Source: an uncultured Alistipes sp.
GTDB lineage: Bacteria > Bacteroidota > Bacteroidia > Bacteroidales > Rikenellaceae
DNA length: 35,307 bases
Assembly (NCBI GenBank): GCA_959604655.1
Contig: CAUHCL010000011.1
Location: 1-35,307, forward strand
Direction: 5' to 3'
Shown piece by piece: positions 1 through 8,434 of this stretch. Each line of letters begins with the position of its first letter. The stretch's first letter is position 1. The notes under the pieces are model-generated. The model searched no databases, was not told the DNA's origin, and was given only the letters and a program-made list of their open reading frames with translations. A program made the translations under genes and the position numbers.

Positions 1-2735
1 ACCTCGTCGTGTCGTTCATCGGTTACGAGGATCAAAAGGTAAGCATCGCGGGAAAGACCTCCGTAGAGGTGATTCTCAAGGAGGATGCGCAGGCCATCGA
101 GGCCGTGTCGGTCATCGGATACGGTTCAGCCAACAAGGTGGGAACCACCATCGGTTCGGTCGCCAAGGTCAAGGGCGAGGTTCTGGAGAACAAGCCCACG
201 GCCAACGTGGCCGACGCCTTGCAGGGTAAGGTGGCAGGTTTGCAGGTCTACACCTCGTCGGGTGAGCCTACGACCGCATCGTCTATCCGTCTGCACGGTG
301 TGGGTTCGACCAACGCGGGTACCGCACCGCTGATTCTGCTCGACGGCGCCCCCATCACCACGGGAACCATGGTGATGCTGAACCCCAACGACATCGAGTC
401 GGTGAACGTGCTGAAAGACGCTTCGGCGACTTCGGTATACGGTGCACGTGCGGCTAACGGCGTCATGTACATCGTGACGAAGAAGGGTTCGCGCGACCGC
501 GAGGCCACCATCACGCTCAACACACAGTACGGTATTTCGCAGCCCGCCACCAACAAGTTCCACTTCATGTCGGGCAGCGAGCTGGCTACATACCAGCACA
601 AGTACGGCTATCTGACCGACAGCCAGCTGGAGGATATTCTGGCGTCGGGCGTGAACACCAACTGGCGCAAGCACCTCTTCAATCAGAACGCTCCCATGTA
701 CCAGGTCGACCTGTCGGTTTCGGGCGGTTCGGAGCGCACCACCTACTACGTATCGGGTATGTTCATGGATCAGCAGGGTACCGACCCCGCATCGAGCCTG
801 CACAAATATGCCGTACGTTCGAACGTGGAGTCGAAAGCCAACAAATGGCTGAAGGTGGGCATGAACCTCGGTCTGGGATACGACCGTCGCGAGCAGGCCA
901 ACTCGACTCAAGGTTATCTGAACTACATGGCCGACAACGTGGCTTTCGGTGCCATCATGTTCCCCACCTACGCGTCGCCCTACAACGAGGACGGCACCGA
1001 TGTGGAGAAGATCCCCTACATCGGTGTGGTAAACCCGCTTCTGAAGAACAAGTACTATGCTTACATCGGCCGTACGTTGCAGGTCAACGCCACCGCATAC
1101 GCATTGATCACTCCGTTCAAGAACTTCAACATCAAGTCGCAGTTGAGCGGCGACATATGGTACTACACCACTAAGAGCACCTCGTCGCCCGCATATCCCT
1201 TCGGTTCGGGCAAGGGTTCGGTATCGCGCACCGCGTCGAACGACCACACCCTCACCTACACCAACACGATGGACTACCAGTGGACTTCGGCCGAGAAGCA
1301 CAACTTCTACATCTTGGCAGGTCACGAGAGCGTGCAGTACCGCTACGACAAACTCTCGGCAGGCCGCAGCGGCCAGACCGACGAGCGTATGATGACCATC
1401 GGCAACGGTACGGGAACTCCCTCGGCTTCGGACGATGCAAGCGAATACTACTTCAACTCGGCTTTCGGCCGTCTGGAGTACAACTTCGACCGCAAGTACT
1501 TCTTCGACGCTTCGGTACGTTACGACGCCTCGTCGCGTTTCGGTGCAAGCAACCGCGGCGCCACCTTCTTCGCTCTGGGTGCGATGTGGGATCTGAAGCG
1601 CGAGAACTTCCTCGCCGACAGCAATGCGCTCAACGCATTGAAGCTCAAGATTTCGTACGGTACGCAGGGTAATGCCGACATCGACGCTTACTCGGCTCTG
1701 GGCCTCGTGGCCTCGGGCAACTACTACGACCAGTCGGGTCTGGTGATAAACACCATCGACAACCCCGAGCTGAGCTGGGAGACCCAGAAGCTCTTCACCG
1801 TGGGCGTGACGGCAGGCCTGTGGCAGGATCGCCTGACCGCCGAGGTCGAGTTCTACAACCGTAAGACCGAGGATATGCTTATGAAAGTGCCCTACCCCTA
1901 CACTTCGGGTTACTCGTCGGGTATGAGAAACGTGGGCAGCATGTACAACCGCGGTATCGACGTCAACGTGAGCGGCGACGTGGTACGCACCAAGGACTGG
2001 TTGGTGAACCTGCACGTGAACTTCTCGTACAACAAGAACTGCGTGACCAAGATATTCAACGGCTATGACGAATATCCCATGCCGAGCTATCTGATGTCGT
2101 ACACCGTAGGTCACGACGTGGGCGAGCTCTATTGCGAGACTCTGCTGGGCGTCGATCCCGACGACGGTAAGTACATGTGGGCAGCCATCGATCCCGCCAC
2201 GGGCGAGCGCTACGCCACCAAGGACTACAACGAGTCGGTCGCCGAGTTGCAGGGCAAGTCGCGCTACGCTCCGTGGGCAGGCGGTTTCGGCCTGAACGCC
2301 AGCTGGAAGGGCATCAGCATTGCTGCCGACTTCTCGTGGAACTACGGCAAGTATCTGGTCAACAACGACCGTTACTTCACCGAGCTGGACCAGTACACCT
2401 CGTACAGCCGTAACAAGGACCTGCTGAACCGTTGGGAGAAGCCGGGCGACGTGGCCAAGTACGGTAAGTTCGGCCAGACCGTCCAGTTCGACTCGCACCT
2501 GATCGAGGACGCATCGTTCCTGCGACTGAAGAACCTCACCGTAGGTTACTCGCTGCCGCGCAAATGGATGGACAAGACGGGCTTCATGAAGGGCGCACGT
2601 ATCTACTTCACGGCTCGCAACCTGCTCACCGTGACCAAGTACACAGGTTTCGACCCCGAGGCCGATACCAACCTCACCTATGGTCGTTATCCCAACTCGC
2701 GTCAGTTCGTTGGCGGTTTGCAACTCACATTCTAA
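1..2735 (+). CDS. SusC/RagA-family TonB-linked outer-membrane receptor (5' end outside window)
   Basis: This is the outer-membrane beta-barrel half of a SusCD pair, which imports oligosaccharides or peptides using TonB energy. The reading frame is open from base 3, so there is no true start here; the signal peptide and most of the carboxypeptidase-like regulatory domain (roughly 100 residues) lie upstream. Counting from the GTG at base 9, the end of that domain is visible at residues 1-26, followed by the linker motif SVIGYGS (34-40). The plug domain follows: ADALQGKVAGLQV (68-80), RLHGVG (94-99), LLDGAPI (110-116) and the stretch from NPNDIESVNVLKDAS to IVTKKG (125-160). The rest is an aromatic-rich barrel ending GGLQLTF, with the terminal Phe typical of outer-membrane barrels. 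susD starts 24 bases after the stop. The substrate cannot be read from the sequence. The family call is secure. Confidence 0.96.
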   Translation, partial: LVVSFIGYEDQKVSIAGKTSVEVILKEDAQAIEAVSVIGYGSANKVGTTIGSVAKVKGEVLENKPTANVADALQGKVAGLQVYTSSGEPTTASSIRLHGVGSTNAGTAPLILLDGAPITTGTMVMLNPNDIESVNVLKDASATSVYGARAANGVMYIVTKKGSRDREATITLNTQYGISQPATNKFHFMSGSELATYQHKYGYLTDSQLEDILASGVNTNWRKHLFNQNAPMYQVDLSVSGGSERTTYYVSGMFMDQQGTDPASSLHKYAVRSNVESKANKWLKVGMNLGLGYDRREQANSTQGYLNYMADNVAFGAIMFPTYASPYNEDGTDVEKIPYIGVVNPLLKNKYYAYIGRTLQVNATAYALITPFKNFNIKSQLSGDIWYYTTKSTSSPAYPFGSGKGSVSRTASNDHTLTYTNTMDYQWTSAEKHNFYILAGHESVQYRYDKLSAGRSGQTDERMMTIGNGTGTPSASDDASEYYFNSAFGRLEYNFDRKYFFDASVRYDASSRFGASNRGATFFALGAMWDLKRENFLADSNALNALKLKISYGTQGNADIDAYSALGLVASGNYYDQSGLVINTIDNPELSWETQKLFTVGVTAGLWQDRLTAEVEFYNRKTEDMLMKVPYPYTSGYSSGMRNVGSMYNRGIDVNVSGDVVRTKDWLVNLHVNFSYNKNCVTKIFNGYDEYPMPSYLMSYTVGHDVGELYCETLLGVDPDDGKYMWAAIDPATGERYATKDYNESVAELQGKSRYAPWAGGFGLNASWKGISIAADFSWNYGKYLVNNDRYFTELDQYTSYSRNKDLLNRWEKPGDVAKYGKFGQTVQFDSHLIEDASFLRLKNLTVGYSLPRKWMDKTGFMKGARIYFTARNLLTVTKYTGFDPEADTNLTYGRYPNSRQFVGGLQLTF

Positions 2736-2758
2736 CCAATTACGTGTAACAAATAAAG

Positions 2759-4288
2759 ATGACGAATATGAAAAAAATAGCAATATCGATCGTAATTGCC
2801 GCCTGCTCGCTGATCTTTACCTCTTGCGATCTGGACACCTATCCCGAAAACAAGCTGGTGAACGATCAGGCGCTGAAGACCATGAGCGATCTTGAGAAAT
2901 TCGAGCTCGGAACCTATGCGCTGTTCCGCGGCAACTTCGCCGCTCCGCTCATCATCGCAGGCGATCTTCAGGGCGACTACGTGAACGCAGTCCGCGGTTT
3001 CGGCAACACGTACGGACCGCTCCACAAATGGGACTACTCTTACGCCGACTACGAGGTGGAGGATGTTTGGCAGGCCAACTACAAGACCATCGCACAGACC
3101 AACTACGTTCTGTCGAAGGACGGTTCGATCAGCTACACCGACGAGGAGAAGGTCGACTACGACGCAATCATGGGTGAGATGTACTTCATCCGCGCCATGT
3201 CGCTCTTCCAGCTCATCGAGAAGTTCTGCGGCGACTACGACGCCGCGACGGCAAGCAAGGAGTATTCGGGTATGCCCGTGCTGAAGGGCTTCAATCCTCA
3301 GGAGATGCCCTCGCGCAGCACGCTCGCCGACACCTACGCACAGGTTCTGTCGGATATAGCCGCAGCCAAGAGCCGTCTGAACGGCACGGGCGGCCAGGCA
3401 GGAGCCAAGGTCCTCACGGAGGATTGCGTTACGGCTCTGGAGGCCCGCGTATATCTTCAGATGCACAACTACGACGAGGCCTACAAGAAGGCCACCTCGC
3501 TCATCGCCGACGGCACATATTCGCTTGCCGCTTCGGCAGCCGATCTGAAGAAGCTCTTCACCGACGACTCGGGTTCGGAGATCATCTTCGTATTCTATGC
3601 CAGCACGACCGAGCTCCCCGCCGACTACGGCACCCAGTTCGTTCGCGACCAGAACAGCAAGGACGACTACTACATGCCGCAGTACATACCCACGCAGACG
3701 CTCGTCGACATGTACGACGAGGCCGACTACCGCAAGGGCGTGTATTTCATCAAGGCCGAGAACTCGACCTGCGAGATCAACGGCAACAAGATCGCTACCC
3801 CCGTATACCTGATGAACAAATACCCGGGCAACCCCGCATTGCAGACCACCGCAGGCTCGAAGAACTACCGCAACGCATTCAAGGTGTTCCGTATAGCCGA
3901 GATGTACCTGATCGCGGCCGAGGCGGGTCTCTACGCCCAGGGCGGCGATGCCAAGACCTACCTGAACGCTTTGCGCACCAAGCGCGGCCTGAACGCTCTG
4001 GGCAGCGTGGCTCTGGCCGACGTCAAGGCCGAGCGCACGCGCGAGCTGATGTTCGAGGGTAACCGCATATCGGATCTGAAGCGCTGGGGCGACGGCATCT
4101 CGTCGCGCAAGCCCCAGACGGGTAAGATCGGTACGGGCGAGACCTTCGGTCTGATCGAGAGCGGCAGCATGTTCGAGAATCTGTCGGTTACGAGCAGCGA
4201 CTACCGTTTCGTATGGCCCGTTCCGTCGAACGAGATCTATGCCAACCAGGTTCTTGCCGACCAGCAGAACCCGGGCTGGGAGAAATAG
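2759..4288 (+). CDS. SusD/RagB-family surface lipoprotein
   Basis: This is the nutrient-binding lipoprotein lid for the SusC barrel directly upstream; the two are surely co-transcribed. The 509-residue length is normal for the family. A lipoprotein signal ends in IFTSC with Cys23 as the lipidated residue. Residues 60-240 hold the helical TPR-like half (for example YFIRAMSLFQLIEKF). The C-terminal RagB/SusD signature RTRELMFEGNRISDLKRWG lies near 426-444, and FVWPVPSNEI near 484-493 matches the usual WPIP-x-E ending. ATG at 2768 (MKKIAIS) is an equally plausible start; both have A-rich leaders without a Shine-Dalgarno site. A strong terminator lies 24 bases after the stop, so no further gene belongs to this operon on the 3' side. 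Ligand specificity is unknown. Confidence 0.95.
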   Translation: MTNMKKIAISIVIAACSLIFTSCDLDTYPENKLVNDQALKTMSDLEKFELGTYALFRGNFAAPLIIAGDLQGDYVNAVRGFGNTYGPLHKWDYSYADYEVEDVWQANYKTIAQTNYVLSKDGSISYTDEEKVDYDAIMGEMYFIRAMSLFQLIEKFCGDYDAATASKEYSGMPVLKGFNPQEMPSRSTLADTYAQVLSDIAAAKSRLNGTGGQAGAKVLTEDCVTALEARVYLQMHNYDEAYKKATSLIADGTYSLAASAADLKKLFTDDSGSEIIFVFYASTTELPADYGTQFVRDQNSKDDYYMPQYIPTQTLVDMYDEADYRKGVYFIKAENSTCEINGNKIATPVYLMNKYPGNPALQTTAGSKNYRNAFKVFRIAEMYLIAAEAGLYAQGGDAKTYLNALRTKRGLNALGSVALADVKAERTRELMFEGNRISDLKRWGDGISSRKPQTGKIGTGETFGLIESGSMFENLSVTSSDYRFVWPVPSNEIYANQVLADQQNPGWEK

Positions 4289-4310
4289 GATAATATCCTA
4301 ACTTTTGACC

Positions 4311-4345
4311 GAGCGGTCCCCGTGCGATGCGGGGGCCGCTTTTTC
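4311..4345 (+). terminator. Rho-independent terminator of the susCD operon
   Basis: A ten-pair stem (GCGGTCCCCG at 4313-4322 with CGGGGGCCGC at 4330-4339, one T-G wobble) with a seven-base loop is followed by five T residues at 4340-4344. It lies 24 bases downstream of the susD stop codon. Confidence 0.88.
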
Positions 4346-4756
4346 GTTTGCCGCGCAGGCGCGTCTGCCGCGGCCGCACGGGTAGCGGCTTCGCCCCGCA
4401 GAGGCTGTCTTGCGCGGATCGCAACTTGCCGAAACACGCCCTGCGCAGTCCGCCGCCGTGCACGGCTCGATCGAGACCCGCTCATCCGAGGACAGCATTG
4501 CATCCATCACCGCAGTCCATCGCTATTCGCCCAGCAGAGCGTCCGACAGGACCGAAAGAGCAGACCGCAATGCGGAAAACAGCAAAGACGAAGTGGCGGA
4601 CGGGCGAAAACGAGCGGCACAGCAGACAACGGAAACGGAGGCAGGCGACTACCCCGCTTGCGGACATAAAAAACCCGACCACATAATATGGGTGTTATAT
4701 TAAATTCCACTCCGTATTAAACATTTGGCTCTTTAATTTGGGGTATCGTTAGACCC
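4346..4756. other. Intergenic stretch without a convincing gene
   Basis: This gap separates the susCD terminator from the converging TPR gene. Short open frames exist on both strands, but they overlap one another, are Arg/Ala/Pro-rich and resemble no family I know. The left part is very GC-rich. Bases 4382-4404, read on the minus strand, match 18 of 23 positions of 15340-15362 and so look like a fragment of the inverted-repeat family described at 4757-4822. Bases 4680-4745 are AT-rich. I see no tRNA or recognisable RNA gene here. Confidence 0.6.
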
Positions 4757-4822
4757 GTGCGAGCCGTAGCCTCTGCCCCGCGGAGGCTCGCTAACGCTCA
4801 CCCCGCAGGCTACGACTCGCAT
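4757..4822 (-). repeat. Dispersed inverted-repeat element, family B, copy 1
   Basis: Arms 4757-4772 and 4807-4822 are inverted repeats matching at 14 of 16 positions, around a GC-rich core. Read on the minus strand, the core carries GAGCCTCCGCGGGGC and the right arm AGGCTACGGCTCGCAC, closely matching 15337-15368. The element begins 37 bases behind the stop codon of the minus-strand TPR gene. It is too short to encode a protein. Confidence 0.6.
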
Positions 4823-4859
4823 CCGAAAAACTCGAAGCGGACAACTCCCCCTATGCGAT

Positions 4860-5828
4860 CTACTTCGAAAGCTCGGCAACGGCAGCCTTGGCGGGAGTGG
4901 CGTAAGGCTCGGTCGTAACCTTCTTGAACGCTGCGATGGCTTTGTCCTTCATCTCCTTGGCGTTGTAGGCCGAAGCGAGGTTGTAATACACGGCGCTCTT
5001 GTCCTCGTCGGTCGTCTGAGCCTCGGCAGCGGCCTCGCCCAGCTCGATAACCTTGGCGTAGTCCTTCTTCAGCAGGTAGGCCTGAACGGCGATACGCTGA
5101 GCCAGAGCCTTGTCGGCGATGGTCTCCGACATGGCGATGATGCCGTCGAAATCGTTAGCCTGCTGCAACTTGGCAACCTGGTTGTTGGTATACTGACCCA
5201 TCTTCTCCTTGGCAGCGGCGATGGCTGCGTCGTACTTGGGGCTGGGCAGCGCGGCAACTTCCTCGCAAACCTTCATGCCCTCGGCATATTTGTCCATCTT
5301 GAAGTAGCTCTCGGCAAGGTTCATGGCCATATCCGTATTCTTGGGATCGGCGGCGTAGCCCTTGGCGAAGATCTCGATAGCCTTGGCGTAGTCCTCGCCG
5401 TTGAAAGCCGAAGCACCCTGTGCCTGATATACCTTCGCGAGCATGGCACCTGCCTTGGCGGCTGCGGCGTTGTTCTTGAACTCCTTGGCCTTGGCGACAG
5501 CCTTGTTGAGGTTGGCTATGGCATCGGCGAACTTGGCGTCGGCATCCTCGGGCTTCTGAGCCTTCATGGCCGCTGCGGCAGACATGGCACCCATTCCCTG
5601 ATAAGCCGCGGGAAGATTCTTCTTGGCATTCTCCACGCAACCCAGAACGGTATCGTCCTCCGACTCTTCACCGTCGGCGATGACCTTCTCCAAAAGTTCC
5701 GCAGCCTTGGCGAAGTTCTTGGCCTTGAGAGCCTCGGTACTTTGATTATAGACCGCAACAACATCCTCCTGTGCAGACGCAACGGCAAAAGCCATCAACG
5801 CAACTGCCATAAAAACAATCTTTTTCAT
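4860..5828 (-). CDS. Secreted tetratricopeptide-repeat protein, function unknown
   Basis: This 322-residue protein has a clear Sec signal peptide (residues 1-19, ending ASA before QED), so it should be periplasmic or surface-associated. The mature chain is helical and very rich in Ala and Lys. TPR-like helix pairs are visible near 27-52 (YNQSTEALKAKNFAKAAELL), 137-190 (two repeats around GEDYAKAIEIFAKGYAADP and MDKYAEGMKVCEE) and about 280-306 (VYYNLASAYNAKEMKDKAIAAF). TPR proteins act as protein-binding scaffolds; no catalytic motif is visible and I cannot assign a partner. It is monocistronic, with a textbook Bacteroidetes promoter at 5908-5938 giving a leader of about 70 bases. No other start competes with the ATG at 5828. 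Confidence 0.88.
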   Translation of the reverse strand: MKKIVFMAVALMAFAVASAQEDVVAVYNQSTEALKAKNFAKAAELLEKVIADGEESEDDTVLGCVENAKKNLPAAYQGMGAMSAAAAMKAQKPEDADAKFADAIANLNKAVAKAKEFKNNAAAAKAGAMLAKVYQAQGASAFNGEDYAKAIEIFAKGYAADPKNTDMAMNLAESYFKMDKYAEGMKVCEEVAALPSPKYDAAIAAAKEKMGQYTNNQVAKLQQANDFDGIIAMSETIADKALAQRIAVQAYLLKKDYAKVIELGEAAAEAQTTDEDKSAVYYNLASAYNAKEMKDKAIAAFKKVTTEPYATPAKAAVAELSK

Positions 5829-5907
5829 AATCTAAATTAATGTTTATCAGGTTAAATTTTCAATGTTTTCCCGTTAGTGTCCCGCCGCACGCGACGATAG
5901 AACTTTA

Positions 5908-5938
5908 CAAAGTTATATCTTTTTCTTTATATTGCAAA
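5908..5938 (-). promoter_or_regulatory. Bacteroidetes-type promoter for the TPR gene
   Basis: On the minus strand, TTTG (5938-5935) is separated by exactly 19 bases from TAACTTTG (5915-5908). This matches the -33 TTTG and -7 TAnnTTTG consensus of the Bacteroidetes primary sigma factor. Transcription should begin near 5901. Confidence 0.65.
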
Positions 5939-5982
5939 TTTTTAGCATCCGTGCCGATACATCAGTGAACGCCTCGAACCGC

Positions 5983-6438
5983 CTACCGCAACCCTTTGAA
6001 AAACTCCTTCATCAGGGCTTCGCACTCCTCGGCCAAAACGCCGCCCGCCACCTCGGTCTTGGGGTGGAATATGTGCCCGCCCACAGTGGTGTAGCCGCGT
6101 TTTGGGTCGGCAGCACCGTAGACCACACGGTCGACCTGACTCCATGCCAGCGCCCCCGCACACATCACGCACGGCTCGACGGTGACATACAACGTGCATC
6201 CTTTCAGATACTTCCCGCCGAGAGTCGAGGCCGCTGCCGTGATACTCTGCATCTCGGCATGGGCCGTGGCGTCGCACAGCGTCTCCACCAGATTGTGGCC
6301 CCGTCCCACCACGCGGTCGCCGCACGCGACCACGGCGCCGATGGGCACTTCCTCTTCATTCAACGCCTTGCGCGCCTCTTCTATTGCCATACGCATGAAT
6401 TTCTCGTCACGCGCGGCATCGTTTTTACAATTCTCCAT
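5983..6438 (-). CDS. tadA: tRNA-specific adenosine deaminase (A34 to inosine)
   Basis: TadA deaminates the wobble adenosine of tRNA-Arg(ACG) to inosine, letting one tRNA read CGU, CGC and CGA. From the ATG at 6438 the protein is 151 residues, normal for the family. The zinc/catalytic motif HAE is at 60-62 (His60 ligand, Glu62 proton shuttle), and PCVMC at 89-93 supplies the two cysteine ligands Cys90 and Cys93. VPIGAVV (31-37) and GRGHN (45-49) are also family-typical. The frame stays open upstream to 6486, but the extra 16 residues (MPICFFIRV...) have no family counterpart and would overlap the probable promoter, so 6438 is preferred. The gene is divergent from aspS. An abundance of CGC arginine codons in the window is compatible with this function but does not prove it. 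Confidence 0.95.
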   Translation of the reverse strand: MENCKNDAARDEKFMRMAIEEARKALNEEEVPIGAVVACGDRVVGRGHNLVETLCDATAHAEMQSITAAASTLGGKYLKGCTLYVTVEPCVMCAGALAWSQVDRVVYGAADPKRGYTTVGGHIFHPKTEVAGGVLAEECEALMKEFFKGLR

Positions 6439-6447
6439 AAATCCCCG

Positions 6448-6479
6448 CGAAAATAGTAAAACACGGATAAAAAAGCAAA
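6448..6479 (-). promoter_or_regulatory. Probable tadA promoter
   Basis: On the minus strand, TTTG (6479-6476) lies 20 bases before TATTTTCG (6455-6448), one mismatch from TAnnTTTG. The predicted start point is only a few bases ahead of the ATG at 6438, so the transcript would be nearly leaderless. This also argues against the upstream start at 6486. Confidence 0.45.
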
Positions 6480-6517
6480 TCGGCACCTGCCCGTGCGAGT
6501 ATATCGGTAAAAATTAT

Positions 6518-6525
6518 TACTTTTG
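6518..6525 (+). promoter_or_regulatory. Probable -7 element for aspS
   Basis: TACTTTTG matches the TAnnTTTG -7 consensus and lies 37 bases ahead of the aspS ATG. No TTTG is present at the expected -33 spacing, so the call rests on the -7 box alone. Confidence 0.35.
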
Positions 6526-6562
6526 CGAATCGTTAACCGAAAACGTTTAATACTACAATACT

Positions 6563-8314
6563 ATGTTCAGAAGTCATACATGCGGAGCGTTGCGGATGTC
6601 GGACGTTGGCACCGAGGTGACGCTCGCAGGATGGGTTCAGAAGATCCGTAATCTGGGAGCGATGACCTTCATCGACCTTCGCGACCGCTACGGAATAACC
6701 CAAATCGTCGTCGAGGAACACTCGGCGGAGCAGACCCGCAACACAGCCGCCGCGCTTGGCCGCGAGTATGTCGTTCAGGTAAAGGGCCGCGTCATAGAGC
6801 GCGCGTCGAAGAATCCCAAAATGCCCACGGGCGACATAGAGGTTGCCGCGGAGACCATAACCGTGCTCAACGAGGCGCAGACGCCGCCGTTCACCATCGA
6901 GGAAAACTCGGACGGAGGCGACGAGCTTCGCATGAAGTACCGCTATCTCGATCTGCGCCGCGCGCCGTTGCAGCGCAACATGATCCTGCGTCACCGCATG
7001 GCGCACGCCATACGCACGTTCCTCGACAAGGAGGGATTCCTCGAAATCGAGACCCCCTATCTCGTTGGTTCGACCCCCGAGGGCGCACGCGACTTCGTGG
7101 TGCCGAGCCGCATGAACCCCAACCAGTTCTATGCCCTGCCCCAGTCGCCGCAGACGCTCAAGCAGCTGCTGATGGTGGCGGGTTACGACCGCTATTTCCA
7201 GATCGTGCGCTGCTTCCGCGACGAGGACCTGCGCGCCGACCGTCAGCCCGAGTTCACGCAGATCGACTGCGAGATGTCGTTCGTCGAGCAGGATGACATA
7301 CTGGAGGTATTCGAGCGCTGGGCCAAATACATGTTCCGCGAGGTGATGGATATCGACTTCGCCGAGCCGTTCCTCCGCATGCCCTGGATCGAGGCGATGG
7401 AGAAGTACGGTTCGGACAAGCCCGACCTGCGCTTCGGCATGGAGTTCCACGACGTGACCGACCTCGCGCACGGGCATTCGTTCCCGGTATTCGACGACGC
7501 CGAATATATCGTAGGTTTCGCCGCCGAGGGCTGCGCTTCGTACACCCGCAAGCAAATCGACGCCCTGACCGAATACGTGAAGCGTCCGCAGGTGGGAGCC
7601 AAGGGAATGGTGTGGATCCGTCTGGACGAGCAGGGCAACGTCAAGTCGTCGATCGACAAGTTCTTCACGCCCGACGAGCTGAAACAGATAGCCGAGCGCA
7701 TGCAGGCCAAGGCGGGCGACATGATATTCATACTCTGCGGCAAGAAGTTCAAGGCGCTCACCCAGCTCTGCGCCCTGCGTCTGCACGTGGCCGAGCAGCT
7801 GGGGCTGCGCGACCCGAAGAAGTTCGCGCCGCTGTGGGTGGTCGATTTCCCCATGTTCGAGTGGGACGACGAGACGCAGCGTTACTACGCCATGCACCAT
7901 CCCTTCACCTCGCCCAAGCCCGAGGATGTGGAGTTCCTCGAAAGCGATCCCGCACGCGTGCGTGCCAACGCCTACGACTTCGTGTGCAACGGAACCGAGA
8001 TCGGAGGCGGCTCGATACGTATCCACGACGCCAAGTTGCAGGCCGCCATATTCCGCGCCCTGGGATTCACGCCCGAGAAGGCGCAGGAGCAGTTCGGCTT
8101 CCTGATGAACGCATTCAAGTTCGGTGCGCCGCCCCACGGAGGACTGGCGTTCGGATTCGACCGTCTGTGCGCCCTGTTCGGAGGTTCGGACTCGATACGC
8201 GACTACATAGCGTTCCCCAAGAACAACGCGGGACGCGACGTGATGCTCAACGCACCCTCGTACATCGACAAGGCACAGCTCGACGAGCTTAATATAGACA
8301 TCGTAAAGAAGTAA
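6563..8314 (+). CDS. aspS: Aspartyl-tRNA synthetase, bacterial type
   Basis: This class IIb enzyme charges tRNA-Asp with aspartate in the cytosol. The 583-residue chain has the full bacterial architecture: an N-terminal OB-fold anticodon-binding domain (LAGWVQKIRNLG and FIDLRDRYGITQIV, residues 21-49), then the catalytic core. Motif 2 is at 214-238 (IVRCFRDEDLRADRQPEFTQ and following), a GAD-type insertion occupies roughly 290-420, and motif 3 ends in GGLAFGFDRL (526-535). Residues 172-200 (PEGARDFVVPSR, ALPQSPQ) are also diagnostic. Start and stop fit family length. Whether the enzyme also mischarges tRNA-Asn cannot be decided here. A two-hairpin repeat begins six bases behind the stop, followed by a strong terminator, so it is probably a single-gene transcript. 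Confidence 0.98.
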   Translation: MFRSHTCGALRMSDVGTEVTLAGWVQKIRNLGAMTFIDLRDRYGITQIVVEEHSAEQTRNTAAALGREYVVQVKGRVIERASKNPKMPTGDIEVAAETITVLNEAQTPPFTIEENSDGGDELRMKYRYLDLRRAPLQRNMILRHRMAHAIRTFLDKEGFLEIETPYLVGSTPEGARDFVVPSRMNPNQFYALPQSPQTLKQLLMVAGYDRYFQIVRCFRDEDLRADRQPEFTQIDCEMSFVEQDDILEVFERWAKYMFREVMDIDFAEPFLRMPWIEAMEKYGSDKPDLRFGMEFHDVTDLAHGHSFPVFDDAEYIVGFAAEGCASYTRKQIDALTEYVKRPQVGAKGMVWIRLDEQGNVKSSIDKFFTPDELKQIAERMQAKAGDMIFILCGKKFKALTQLCALRLHVAEQLGLRDPKKFAPLWVVDFPMFEWDDETQRYYAMHHPFTSPKPEDVEFLESDPARVRANAYDFVCNGTEIGGGSIRIHDAKLQAAIFRALGFTPEKAQEQFGFLMNAFKFGAPPHGGLAFGFDRLCALFGGSDSIRDYIAFPKNNAGRDVMLNAPSYIDKAQLDELNIDIVKK

Positions 8315-8320
8315 ACCGCG

Positions 8321-8414
8321 GTTCGCCGTCGGCGGCAGGACTGTGTGAGCTGTGGCGAACAGCAGTCCGCCGCGTGGGGCGGCGGCGAACTGCCGACATT
8401 GCACGGCAATGTCG
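8321..8414 (+). repeat. Two-hairpin 3'-adjacent repeat, family A, copy 1
   Basis: The element opens with GTTCGCCG (8321-8328). Hairpin A (8362-8393) pairs GCAGTCCGCCGC with GCGGCGAACTGC, twelve positions with one C-A mismatch. Hairpin B abuts it (8394-8414): CGACATTGC pairs with GCAATGTCG around ACG. The 53 bases 8362-8414 align without gaps to 17541-17593. It starts six bases behind the aspS stop. Confidence 0.75.
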
Positions 8415-8434
8415 AAGTACTTGCCAGATTATCC

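Noticed and set aside
126..2783. Very long open frame on the minus strand opposite susC
   Set aside because: It mirrors the GC-rich codons of the receptor gene, has no recognisable domain or signal, and its composition (Val, His, Arg, Leu-rich) is that of a reverse-frame shadow.
4188..4710. Cluster of short overlapping open frames in the susD-TPR gap
   Set aside because: They occur in several frames on both strands, overlap a terminator and repeats, and show no start context, signal or family resemblance.
6533..8404. 623-residue minus-strand open frame opposite aspS
   Set aside because: The plus strand encodes a complete, motif-perfect aspartyl-tRNA synthetase; the reverse frame matches no family.
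8361..8414. CRISPR-like or attC-like reading of the family A repeats
   Set aside because: The copies are single, kilobases apart, and not arranged with spacers; no cas or integron integrase gene is present.
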